NCBI GenBank assembly: GCA_027064085.1
Contig: JAMOQH010000084.1
Span: 1-44,343, forward strand
Source of the DNA: a bacterium
GTDB lineage: Bacteria; UBP6; JAFGXH01
Direction of reading: 5' to 3'
DNA length: 44,343 nucleotides
Below the pieces are notes generated by a model that worked only from the letters and a program-made list of their open reading frames with translations, was not told where the DNA came from and made no database searches. Positions 24,904-33,100 of this stretch are shown in pieces (within the stretch, counting starts at the first letter, position 1; the number at the start of each line of letters is the position of its first letter). Both the position numbers and the translations under genes were made by a program.

Positions 24904-25043
24904 TTGGTGCCTGCGAAGCCTCCGAAAAACTAATGTTTTTAAAATATACATACCATATACAGAGACTGATATAACAACTCAACACTATATATAGTACCTC
25001 TGGAAAATATTGTACCCTTTTTCGGAGCCTTCCCTGCCACCGG
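24904..25043 (+). repeat. A-type palindromic element, copy 2 (about 140 bp)
   Basis: The left end GGTGCCTGCGAAGCCTCCGA and the right end TCGGAGCCTTCCCTGCCACC are inverted repeats of the same family as copies 1 and 3, but the interior differs from them. The right end is the point where the helicase remnant begins. Confidence 0.8.
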
Positions 25044-25047
25044 TATA

Positions 25048-25461
25048 TTTCATGTAATAGACTTTGAACAAAGAGAAGGTAGAATTAATAGATATAAAAG
25101 TTTGGCAATAAGAAAAAATATTGCGTTAAATTATTTGGAGCTTAAGTTTGTCAAAGATGTTTGGAAAGAATTATTTAGTGTGGCAAATGATGAATACAAT
25201 CAAAATCATTCTGATTTGATACCATTTTGGTGTTTTCATGAAGATCAAAAAGTTAAGATAGAAAGATTTGTTCCAACATATCCGTTTAGTAAAGATGCCA
25301 CTAAATATCAGAGACTAAAGAAAGTTTTATTACATTACAGATTAACTTTAGGGCAAACAATACAGGAAGAGTTATTAGACAATATTTTTAATTCAATTAG
25401 CAGTGAGGAAGAATTAAAGGATATGTTTATCAATCTCAGTCCGTATTATCGAATGGAATAA
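25048..25461 (+). pseudogene. C-terminal remnant of a large helicase
   Basis: The frame is open from the A-element boundary and has no start with a ribosome binding site. It encodes FHVIDFEQREGRINRYKSLA, then IRKNIALNY, WKELFSVANDEYNQ, DLIPFWCFHEDQKVKIERFV and PTYPFSKDATKYQRLKKVLL, ending HYRLTLGQTIQEELLDNIF. QREGRxxRYK is helicase motif VI, and the following PxWxF...IERxxPxYPxSxD block is, as I recall, typical of the C-terminus of large SNF2/DEAD-like helicases in defence loci. Roughly the last 130 residues remain; the motor N-terminal to motif VI is gone. Confidence 0.65.
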
Positions 25462-25585
25462 TATAGTTTCATGTCATAGATAGTAATAACTAAAAAAATA
25501 AAAAATAAAAAATATATAACTGAAAAGATAATTTTAAAATATTTACTTGGAGGTGTTTTATGTACTAAATAATCGCTTAGTAATT

Positions 25586-25652
25586 ATATTGTAAAGTTAT
25601 AATTAGATATATATATTAATAAATCAGAATGTTATAATATATATATAGTTTG
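25586..25652 (+). promoter_or_regulatory. Duplicated promoter module, copy 1
   Basis: It contains an extended -10 element TGTTATAAT (TATAAT at 25633-25638) within 67 bp that match 36963-37029 with three differences. It lies 54 bp before the PH-like gene. The gap 25462-25706 contains no gene; its first part (TAGTAATAACTAAAA, GAAAAGATAATTT) resembles the sequence after the trxB operon but lacks the second terminator arm. Confidence 0.75.
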
Positions 25653-25706
25653 GAATAAAGTTGGCGATGAATATAAAAAGGATAAAAATCAAATAAGGAG
25701 ATAAGC

Positions 25707-26291
25707 ATGAAAAAGTACAATTTACAACCGAACGAATCAATCATAATAAAAAGTGAGAAAGTACTACATGGTGTTGTTATGGCTAAATTCACTGATGAAT
25801 TGATATTGACCAATTTAAATTTAGTATTTGTAAGCAAAGGGGTATTTGGAAATACAAAAAATATTCAAATTTATCCTGTTCGTGATATAAAAGTGTTTGA
25901 TAATCAAGCACAAGTTAAACTAGGAAAACATAGAAATTCATGGCCGCAAGTGGAAGTTTATTTTCTAAGAGGGCAAGAAGCATTTGCATTTGAAAAGAAA
26001 AAAGAAGCAATCAAGTGGATTGATAGTATTAATAAATTACTAACTGGTAGTTCTGCAAAGATTGAGCAGAATAAACTGATGTCTATTCCTGGAACTGAAT
26101 TTATTGCAGAAACATTAAAGGGGACGATAGATACATTTAAGGGAACGTTAGGTATATCATCTAAAAAATTTAAGAAGGAAGTTGAACCTAAAAAGATAGC
26201 AAAAAAATGTGTATCTTGTAGAGCTCCTATAGCAGGAATAAAAGGTTCAGTAGTTACTTGTAAATATTGTGATACAGAACAGATTTTGTAG
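25707..26291 (+). CDS. PH-like/zinc-ribbon protein
   Basis: A 194-residue cytoplasmic protein. Residues 1-110 are beta-rich, like bacterial PH/GRAM-type domains (KVLHGVVMAKFTDELILTNL, then LVFVSKG, QIYPVRDIKVF, EVYFLRGQEAFAFEKKKEAI-KWID). The C-terminus is a zinc ribbon with CVSCRAPI and CKYCDTEQ. AAGGAGATAAGC precedes ATG 25707. The next gene, 14 bp downstream, encodes an SPFH-SHOCT protein, and the two probably act together at a membrane. The promoter is the duplicated 67-bp module. The exact function is unknown. Confidence 0.7.
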   Translation: MKKYNLQPNESIIIKSEKVLHGVVMAKFTDELILTNLNLVFVSKGVFGNTKNIQIYPVRDIKVFDNQAQVKLGKHRNSWPQVEVYFLRGQEAFAFEKKKEAIKWIDSINKLLTGSSAKIEQNKLMSIPGTEFIAETLKGTIDTFKGTLGISSKKFKKEVEPKKIAKKCVSCRAPIAGIKGSVVTCKYCDTEQIL

Positions 26292-26305
26292 AGAAAGGAT
26301 TAATG

Positions 26306-27415
26306 ATGGGGATTTTAAAAGCTTTAACAGATTCAATCGGTGGTACATTATCAGATCAATGGAAAGAAATAATAGTTGCAGGAGACTTTGATGAGCATAC
26401 TGCAGTATCACCTGGAATATTAAAAACTTCTAATAGAGGTAGAGGTAATAATATAGGATCAGATGGGATTATTACTAATAAATCTAAAATATTTGTATCT
26501 GAAAATACTGCTGCTTATATTTTTAGTCAATCAGCTATAGAAAATATAATAGTTTCTCCAGGTGGATATGAGTATCTTGATGGAGAGAAAAGTATATTTA
26601 GTGCAGATAACATAGGTGGTGCGATTTTTAATGAAGTCAAAGACAGAATTGGTTACGGTGGAATATCTGACAAACAAAAAAGAATTGCCTATGTAAATCT
26701 ACGTGAAATAAGAGCTATAAAATTTGGAACAAGAGGACCACAGGTATACAATGATTTATTTTATGGTGTTGATTTGGAAATATTTGCATACGGATCATTT
26801 TCTATAAAAATAACTGATGCCGAGAGATTTATTAGAAATTATGTTCCAGCAAATGTATCATATTACTCTTTCAATAACCCAAAAGTTAGAGCACAAATAC
26901 TTTCTGAATTTATACAGTCATTCGCGGTAGCATTAAATTCAATGTCAACTAATTATCGTATTTCACATTTGCCTTCACATTCAAATGAGATTTCAAAAAT
27001 AATTACTGAAGATTCATTTAATGCAGGTACATGGAGTAATCGTTTCGGTTTTGAAGTAGTTAAAGTAGCTATTGAAAATATTGAGTTGTCTCCAGAATCT
27101 AGGAAATTAGTTAAGGAGTTTTCATCAAATAAAATGAATCTTAAAGCATATGATGATGTTTCAAAAAAATCATCTGATATCGCAGCACAACAAAAAATTG
27201 CTGAAGGTGTACGTGATAATGGATTAGGTGATGGTGGTGGAATGATTTATGGTATGAACTTAGCACAAAATTTAAGCAATCAAACTGATGCGAAACCGGC
27301 GATATCAATTGATAAGCAAATAGAAGCGGTACTGAAATTAAAAGATCTTTTAGAGGCAGGTATATTAACTCAGGATGAATTTAACTTAAAGAAGAAAGAG
27401 ATTATGGGATTATAA
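26306..27415 (+). CDS. SPFH (band 7)-domain protein with C-terminal SHOCT segment, YdjI-like
   Basis: The start is ATG 26306, which has AAAGGA at 6-base spacing; ATG 26303 would be only 3 bases away. An N-terminal segment of about 40 residues leads into an SPFH domain (about 45-260: NKSKIFVSENTAAYIFSQSA, the PGGYEYLDGEKSIF block, YVNLREIRAIKFGTRGPQVY) like that of B. subtilis YdjI and so-called virion core proteins. A Gly-rich linker (GDGGGMIYGMN) follows, then a SHOCT motif at the end (KLKDLLEAGILTQDEFNLKK). SPFH proteins assemble large oligomers or microdomains at membranes. It pairs with the PH-like zinc-ribbon gene upstream; membrane-stress sensing is an inference from YdjI. Confidence 0.8.
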   Translation: MGILKALTDSIGGTLSDQWKEIIVAGDFDEHTAVSPGILKTSNRGRGNNIGSDGIITNKSKIFVSENTAAYIFSQSAIENIIVSPGGYEYLDGEKSIFSADNIGGAIFNEVKDRIGYGGISDKQKRIAYVNLREIRAIKFGTRGPQVYNDLFYGVDLEIFAYGSFSIKITDAERFIRNYVPANVSYYSFNNPKVRAQILSEFIQSFAVALNSMSTNYRISHLPSHSNEISKIITEDSFNAGTWSNRFGFEVVKVAIENIELSPESRKLVKEFSSNKMNLKAYDDVSKKSSDIAAQQKIAEGVRDNGLGDGGGMIYGMNLAQNLSNQTDAKPAISIDKQIEAVLKLKDLLEAGILTQDEFNLKKKEIMGL

Positions 27416-27515
27416 TATTTAGAATACTAAAGATGCATGAATTGTCTGAAAGCAAAGAGATAGAGTAAGTAATATCTACAGTTGAAATAAATACTTTAAT
27501 TATAGGGGATGAAAA

Positions 27516-28769
27516 ATGAAGAAAATTATTGAAATATTTATTGTATGTGTGCTTATCATTATGTTAATAGGGTGTGATGGCAACGCTGATGAACATATAG
27601 GAGAAGCAAAAACACCTTCAGGTTCAAGTATTCAAGAAGGTAGGGATTATAAAGAAGTAATAGAAGATTTTGAAAAAAAAGGATTTATAAATATTAGAAC
27701 AGAAGTGTTAGATGATTTAATTAATGGATGGATAACAAAAGATGGTGAAGTTGAAATGGTAATTGTAGATGGAGATGAAAATTATTCTCCAGATGTTTGG
27801 TATCCTAACGATGTGGAAGTTGTAATAAATTATCATACATTTCCTGTTGACGAAGAAATAAAAGAAGTTCATATTGGTGAAGATACAGAAGAAGTGGAAG
27901 TTGTTGAAGAAACAGAAAAAATAAAACCTCAAAAAAATGGATATGATGAAGCAACAAATCAAATTATTACACTTGATAAATTCAGTTTTCAAGTTCCAAA
28001 GTATTGGCAACAATTATCTAATGAAAATGGATATTATAAGGGATATGCTGAAACTAATGGTAAAGTTGCTCAACTTTATATACAAGGAATGACAGATGAA
28101 GAAGATGCTGTTAATTTTGAAATTCTTAATGAAGAGAAAGAAAAAGAAATGGTTATTTCTAATTTTTTAAATTCGTTTGAAAAATCTGAGTGTTTAGATA
28201 CGACAGTTTTTGAAACCGGTGAAATTAAAGGAATTTTATATAATTTTACTTATTTACTTGATGGTTATTCTGGTTCTGGATCACTATTATGTTTTCCATC
28301 GGAAGATGATAATAAATGGTTTTATGTTACTTTTTTAGAAACTGATAATACTGAATATGCTTATGATGAAGATTTCATAAAAATTATTAATTCAATAAAG
28401 AAAAGTGAAGTTGCTGATGATTATTCGGAGATAAATCAATTAATATATGAGGATTTACTTATGTCACAAGGTTGGGCATTGGGTAAATTAGATGGAAATG
28501 GAGACCCTACAGAAAATGGGACACCTTCTCCAGTATATAAATTTTCTCTTTTTGTTAGCAGAATAACTTACTATGGAGATAAATTAAGAATTAGTGTTAT
28601 ACCTGAATTTAAACAATTAAATGATGATGATAAAACTTATATAGTTACCACGGTTCAAAATATGGTTAATGTACACACTAAACATAAACCATATACTTCA
28701 GTTTTATTAGATGGAGAAATGATAGGTCATTCAAAAGTTACAAATTCTGAAGCTTTTAAATGGAAGTGA
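27516..28769 (+). CDS. Surface lipoprotein with PASTA-like domain
   Basis: A signal peptide with lipobox LIGC (Cys20) anchors the protein outside the membrane. Residues 40-110 (RDYKEVIEDFEKKGFINIRT, then GWITKDGEVEMVIVDG) look like one PASTA-like repeat. An acidic linker (GEDTEEVEVVEETEKIKPQK) joins it to a second domain (150-300, FSFQVPKYWQQLS...), which resembles secreted lipoprotein modules with a PsbP/DUF-like fold. The last 120 residues are unassigned. TAGGGGATG precedes ATG 27516. It lies 100 bp after the SPFH gene and may belong to the same transcript. The function is unknown; PASTA modules often bind peptidoglycan. Confidence 0.7.
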   Translation: MKKIIEIFIVCVLIIMLIGCDGNADEHIGEAKTPSGSSIQEGRDYKEVIEDFEKKGFINIRTEVLDDLINGWITKDGEVEMVIVDGDENYSPDVWYPNDVEVVINYHTFPVDEEIKEVHIGEDTEEVEVVEETEKIKPQKNGYDEATNQIITLDKFSFQVPKYWQQLSNENGYYKGYAETNGKVAQLYIQGMTDEEDAVNFEILNEEKEKEMVISNFLNSFEKSECLDTTVFETGEIKGILYNFTYLLDGYSGSGSLLCFPSEDDNKWFYVTFLETDNTEYAYDEDFIKIINSIKKSEVADDYSEINQLIYEDLLMSQGWALGKLDGNGDPTENGTPSPVYKFSLFVSRITYYGDKLRISVIPEFKQLNDDDKTYIVTTVQNMVNVHTKHKPYTSVLLDGEMIGHSKVTNSEAFKWK

Positions 28770-28779
28770 TAAATTATAG

Positions 28780-28930
28780 CGGTACTTGGTACCGGTTAAT
28801 TAACATATTGGCTTAGAAATCATAATAATAGTAGCAATTGTCTGTAGATATTCTGGCCGTTATTTAGAAGAAAAATAATAATTATATTATATCTAATTGT
28901 TATGAATTCAAAAGTTATAAGAATATGATA
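28780..28930 (+). repeat. B-type repeat, copy 3 (partial)
   Basis: It begins with the palindrome CGGTAC-TTG-GTACCG (28780-28794), then TTAATTAACATATT and AGAAATCATAATAATAGTAG, and a decayed piece of the Cys-rich ORF (TGTAGATATTCTGGCCGTTA, TTTAGAAGAA). The right end is missing. No gene is seen between 28770 and 28976. Confidence 0.6.
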
Positions 28931-28976
28931 ATTTGTAAGTCGATATGTTTAAATAGCTTTACCAAGGAGGATGGTT

Positions 28977-29072
28977 ATGAATTTATTAGAAGTAATAGTA
29001 AAGTTTATAATGGTTTGGGTAATGGTAGTTACGGTTGGTATAATTATATTTTATTTAAGATTAGTTTGGTAA
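28977..29072 (+). CDS. Small 31-residue membrane peptide
   Basis: A strong ribosome binding site (AAGGAGG at 28964-28970) precedes ATG 28977. The product starts MNLLEVIVKFIMVWVMVVTV, continues with GIIIFYLRLVW and stops. It is almost entirely hydrophobic, with one predicted transmembrane helix and a positively charged end. Its features fit regulatory small membrane proteins or type I toxin peptides. No antisense RNA promoter was identified. It lies between a B repeat and an A element. Confidence 0.55.
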   Translation: MNLLEVIVKFIMVWVMVVTVGIIIFYLRLVW

Positions 29073-29094
29073 GTGTCGAAATGTGAAATTAAAA

Positions 29095-29239
29095 CAGTGC
29101 CAGCGAACGCTCGGAAAACTAATAAAAACTCTGATTTATTGAACATTTAAAATCTAAGCTTAGTAATGCCAAGTATTTAAATTTTAAGTAATCATATTTT
29201 TCTGAAATAAGCCTTTTACCGGAGGATTTCCTGGCACTG
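29095..29239 (-). repeat. A-type palindromic element, copy 3 (145 bp)
   Basis: It has perfect 9-bp ends CAGTGCCAG / CTGGCACTG within longer imperfect inverted repeats. The interior (AAAAACTCTGATTTATTGAA, TTAAGTAATCATATTTTTCT) is the reverse complement of copy 1. The bases from 29240 to 29392 show no further feature. Confidence 0.85.
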
Positions 29240-29392
29240 ATAAACATTAATTTGCTTTTATCTGAAAGTTTTAAAATAACGATAGTAAATAAATGACTTC
29301 ACATAAATTCAAATTTGACTTTGGTATTTGATAAACATTTAATGACGTTATTAGTTACTGAATATTATGAAAATTATTGAAAGGTTGATAAA

Positions 29393-30342
29393 ACGAATAT
29401 TTTTAATGCATTAAGTCAAGGAAAAGGTAAGCTTAACGAAGAAAACTTATCAGCAATGTTGGGGTTTTTACTTAATCCTAAAAATGAGTATGGATTAAGT
29501 GATCTTTTTCTAAAAAGATTTATGAAAATTTTATGTGGTGAGATATCATATGATTTCGATAAGATATTAATGAAAGATTATACTTTAGATATTACTTTTG
29601 AATCACCATATGATTATAAAGGTAAAAGAAGGCGAATAGATTTGGATTTAAAATTTTTTATTGATGATAATGAAATGCTTCGTATACTTATCGAAAATAA
29701 AATTAGGACAAATGCAGCTAATGAATATCAGTTATATGATGAATATATGGGCGTTGTATCTAATCTTGAGGATGAAGATCAATTAGATACAGATGTTATT
29801 GTAGTGTTCTTAACACATTCTTCGGAAGATGAAAAACTGAGAAAAGAATATGATGCACTTGAATCAACTAATATGAAAGAAAATCATTTTAAAAGATGGA
29901 TTTATTGGGATGATAATAATAGAAGTGATACTGTAATTCAGGAACTTAAACAAATTCTACTTGATGAGAGTATGATGACTATTAATCCGATTTCAGAGTA
30001 TATTCGTCATACAATAAAAGCGTTTGTATGCTTTATTCAAGATAATATGTCTGCTGTGTCAAAAAACAATTTAAATATAATCCATTAGATAATGATACTT
30101 TAAAAGAAAAGCACGAATTCATTTTAAAGGGTAAAACATATTTAATGAAATGGTATAAGAGCAATGCAATTAAAATATATGAAATTGAAACAGATGAGTA
30201 TGTACCTGCAAAACCGATATTAAGAGAGTTTGTTATTGAATATAATTTAGATATTTCACTAATGTATAATGAAACACAAGTTAAAAATACTAGACAATTA
30301 GGTAGAGAAATAATTAACAAGATTGATGAAATAAAAAAATAG
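29393..30342 (+). pseudogene. PD-(D/E)xK family 4-like nuclease with ACG start and one frameshift
   Basis: The conserved N-terminus NIFNALSQGKGKLNEENLSA begins directly after ACG 29393, where an ATG is expected; GAAAGG sits 8 bases before it. The only ATG in frame that could replace it (29456) lies inside the conserved block. The nuclease core has RRIDLDLKFFIDDNEMLRIL-IENKIRT (Asp, then Glu-Asn-Lys). The frame runs to SAVSKNNLNIIH and stops, while the -1 frame continues QFKYNPLDNDTLKEKHEF...YLMKWYKSNAIKIYEIET to a stop at 30342. The shift lies at TCAAAAAAC (30059-30067). One more A would restore the frame; the site also spells the slippery heptamer A-AAA-AAC. Family members are nuclease-like proteins of defence islands. 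Confidence 0.7.
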
Positions 30343-30461
30343 TGAATTGCATAATCATTAAAAATTGTATAATATTTTCTTCGTTTTAATAAATTGAAGG
30401 ACTATTTTTAAGACTTAAAAACTTATTAAAATTGAAGAATATATTGAGAGGAATGGTGAGT

Positions 30462-30818
30462 ATGAGTAAATATGAGACATTAACTAATTACATAGTAAAA
30501 ATAAACAATGATGGTTCGTATAAACGACCTTTACAGATGCCATTCATTATTTATACTGAAACAATTAATTCTTTTGTAGATGATGTAAATAACTTTATAG
30601 ATATTCATAAGGAAATGGAATTAACAAGTTATGGCGATATCTTAAATGAAAATGAATTAAAATGGGATTATAATTCGATGGCTGGAGCAAATATTAAATT
30701 ACTAGATGAGCAATGTATTATAGCTCTTATAGTAGCAGCAATTCGTGCTGATAGATTTAGTTCGGGAACTTTATTACGTTTTTTTGAAGAGGGTATTATT
30801 TTAAAGTGGCTTGAATGA
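30462..30818 (+). CDS. DUF6508-type protein
   Basis: A 118-residue soluble protein starting MSKYETLTNYIVKI at ATG 30462 (AGAGG ten bases upstream; an in-frame ATG at 30453 is too close). It has the features I associate with DUF6508: QMPFIIYTETINSFVDDVNN, YGDILNENELKWD and the end CIIALIVAAIRADRFSSGTL-LRFFEEGIILKWLE. Function unknown. It lies between nuclease-like genes. Confidence 0.7.
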   Translation: MSKYETLTNYIVKINNDGSYKRPLQMPFIIYTETINSFVDDVNNFIDIHKEMELTSYGDILNENELKWDYNSMAGANIKLLDEQCIIALIVAAIRADRFSSGTLLRFFEEGIILKWLE

Positions 30819-30898
30819 CTGAAAGAGTTTAATAATTGATAACATAAATTTTGAAATTTGATTTTTAGGAATGATTATTATAGGAGGTATTTGGAATT

Positions 30899-31900
30899 AT
30901 GAAAGTACATTATTTTCAAAGATATAGTAGTATGGAAAATGTAGCTACTAATAATACTTTGCTATTATTATCAAGGTTATACTCGTATTCACCAGGATTG
31001 TTTCATAGTTTTTTAGGTGGTTTAGCAGAGAATTCATTTACAAAATTTGATACAGAAATTAGTTTTGAACAGCAAGTTTCTAGTGATAAGTCGGTGCCAG
31101 ATGGTCAAATACTTCAGAGAGGTTTTAATGTGGTTATTGAAGCAAAAATTGTAAAAAAATTTAATATTAATCAGATTAAAAATCATTTGAGTAAATTTAA
31201 AGAAATGGAAGAGTTTCAGATTATGTTAACTTTGAGTCCGTTTGAACTTGAATTAAAGCAAAATGAAGAGATTAAACAAATTATCAAAGATGAAAATAAA
31301 AAAGTAAAACATATTCATACTACATTTAAGGAAATTATTGAAAAATTTTCAGATGTAATCGATGGAAATAGAGATTTTGAAATGAATGATATTTTAGAAG
31401 ATTACAGAGAATACTGTTCTAAATCGAATCTTTTATCAAATGCTGAAAATTTGATGAGAGCAGTTCTTACTGGAGCTACATTTGAAGATAACTTAGATTT
31501 AAATTTATATTATGATCCAAAGGATAGAGGATATTCAGATCATAAATACATTGCTTTATATAAGGATAAAGCTATTAGAGCAGTAGGAGAAATATATGAT
31601 ATTGTTGAGGCCGAGTGTATTGACAACGAGTTGAAGATTATAAACCATAAAAAGGTTATTTCAGATAAGCAAATTGAAAATATAAAAGAAGCAATGCAAA
31701 GAGCTGAAAAGTATAACTATGATATTACAGCAGATCATAAGTTTTTTTTAGTAAAAGAATTTCATAAAACATTTTATGAGAAAAAAACATCTGGCCCTTT
31801 ACGAGGAAAGAAATTTTTTGATATTACCAAAATTTTTCCAAGCATTAATATTAAATCAGCTTTACAATTAGCTGATATGTTATCTGATCAGACATGGTAA
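30899..31900 (+). CDS. Hypothetical protein with PD-(D/E)xK nuclease-like motif
   Basis: AGGAGG lies eleven bases before ATG 30899. The 333-residue product begins MKVHYFQRYSSMENVATNNT. Residues 57-83 contain E57, P67-D68-G69 and E81-A-K83 (SVPDGQILQRGFNVVIEAKI), the order of a PD-(D/E)xK active site. The middle is helical; the C-terminal part (LNLYYDPKDRGYSDHKYIAL and on) may be a substrate-binding domain. Similar proteins occur, to my memory, in defence-rich regions, but no function is established that I know of. It forms a run with DUF6508 upstream and a CoiA-like gene downstream, all in one direction. Confidence 0.6.
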   Translation: MKVHYFQRYSSMENVATNNTLLLLSRLYSYSPGLFHSFLGGLAENSFTKFDTEISFEQQVSSDKSVPDGQILQRGFNVVIEAKIVKKFNINQIKNHLSKFKEMEEFQIMLTLSPFELELKQNEEIKQIIKDENKKVKHIHTTFKEIIEKFSDVIDGNRDFEMNDILEDYREYCSKSNLLSNAENLMRAVLTGATFEDNLDLNLYYDPKDRGYSDHKYIALYKDKAIRAVGEIYDIVEAECIDNELKIINHKKVISDKQIENIKEAMQRAEKYNYDITADHKFFLVKEFHKTFYEKKTSGPLRGKKFFDITKIFPSINIKSALQLADMLSDQTW

Positions 31901-31935
31901 AGATAAATTGAAATTATTTTTTAAGGAGATATTAT

Positions 31936-33003
31936 ATGTTTAAAGCAAATTGGAATGGTAAAATTATATTTTCTTTTGATATAAAAAATATTTATGGATA
32001 TAAGGATTATTCTATAGAAAAAAAATTCAGAGATGCTGGTTATAATAGGGAGTTGAAGTGTGTTGAGTGTGGTGATGATGTAATTCTTAAATCGGGTGAT
32101 AAAAAAGTACCACATTTTGCTCATATATCAAGAAATCATACATGTGAAATTCAGAGTAATGAAAAATTTGAATCCGAAGAGCATAAATTAGGAATTCAAA
32201 AATTGTTTAGTTTTTTCAGATCAAAAGTTGAAATTGATTTAATAGATATTAATTATAGATTTGGTTTTGGTAGAAGAGCAAATATATATATTGAAAATAA
32301 AGATAGTAAAATAGCTATAGAATATGTAGTAAACCCCATGAATTATAATGAATGGGGAAATAAGCACAAAGATTATTTAGATAATAATATAATTCCATTG
32401 TGGGTTTTGAGTAGGAAAAAATTCACAGAAATGAGTGGAAAGGATTATAATTTTTTTGAAAAAACCGTGGAAATAACTAATTCGGTTGGGATTCTTTTTA
32501 CACTTGATACAACTAATGATAGGATATACTTTGCAAAATTTCTTGATTATTTCAAAGAAAATGTAGTTTTTCAAAGAAAAATTTATAAAGAATATTTTTT
32601 GATTTCTGAAGTAGAGTATGATGTAAATAATGGGTTTTCAAGTTGTGAATTTTTAGAAAGATATCAAGAAGAGAAGAATAAATTTAATGAAAAATGTGAT
32701 AAAAAATATTCTGAAATGCTAAAAAATCAGAATGAGAGTAATAAAAAAGTTGAAGAAAAAAATAGAATTAATCAAATGGAAAGCATTAAAAGTGAAAAGA
32801 GAAAAAATATAAATAGAGTAAAAGCTAAGAATTATAGTAAAAATTTAGGATCTGCTAACTCTTTATCAAGAGAAGAAAAGTGGGCATATTGTATTAATTG
32901 TGGTAAATATACAAATGAATGGTGGTATTTTGAACCACCTAATAAATGCAAATGTTACTGTACTATGGAAAAAGGAAGAAATTTGAAAGATGAAAAAAAA
33001 TAA
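31936..33003 (+). CDS. CoiA-like nuclease with two zinc motifs
   Basis: TAAGGAGA precedes ATG 31936. The N-terminal zinc-binding module has Cys42-VEC-Cys45 and the hallmark PHFAH (His60, His63), as in competence protein CoiA and relatives. A nuclease-like domain follows (SEEHKLGIQKLFSFFRSKVE, then FGFGRRANIYIENKDSKIAI-EYV). A long charged coiled coil (residues 245-310) leads to a second zinc ribbon (CINCGKYTNE and KCKCYC). CoiA proteins act in DNA uptake and recombination; relatives in accessory regions are probably DNA-processing or defence nucleases. The extra C-terminal ribbon is unlike the short CoiA form. Confidence 0.65.
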   Translation: MFKANWNGKIIFSFDIKNIYGYKDYSIEKKFRDAGYNRELKCVECGDDVILKSGDKKVPHFAHISRNHTCEIQSNEKFESEEHKLGIQKLFSFFRSKVEIDLIDINYRFGFGRRANIYIENKDSKIAIEYVVNPMNYNEWGNKHKDYLDNNIIPLWVLSRKKFTEMSGKDYNFFEKTVEITNSVGILFTLDTTNDRIYFAKFLDYFKENVVFQRKIYKEYFLISEVEYDVNNGFSSCEFLERYQEEKNKFNEKCDKKYSEMLKNQNESNKKVEEKNRINQMESIKSEKRKNINRVKAKNYSKNLGSANSLSREEKWAYCINCGKYTNEWWYFEPPNKCKCYCTMEKGRNLKDEKK

Positions 33004-33012
33004 TAAACTTTA

Positions 33013-33059
33013 GTATTTATTTTCTCAAATTATTGGGCAGTTTATTGAGAAATAAATAC
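33013..33059 (+). terminator. Long inverted repeat after the CoiA-like gene
   Basis: GTATTTATTTTCTCAA (33013-33028) pairs with TTGAGAAATAAATAC (33045-33059), one bulged T, 16-base loop. The stem is A+T-rich and lacks a T-run, so it may be a weak terminator or a vestigial element end. Confidence 0.4.
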
Positions 33060-33100
33060 ATTGAAATATCCATACAAATTGAAATTCTATAAATTAAGTA

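Noticed and set aside
24453-29239. CRISPR array
   Set aside because: The repeats are about 145 bp, irregularly spaced by whole genes and mutually inverted; no cas gene is visible.
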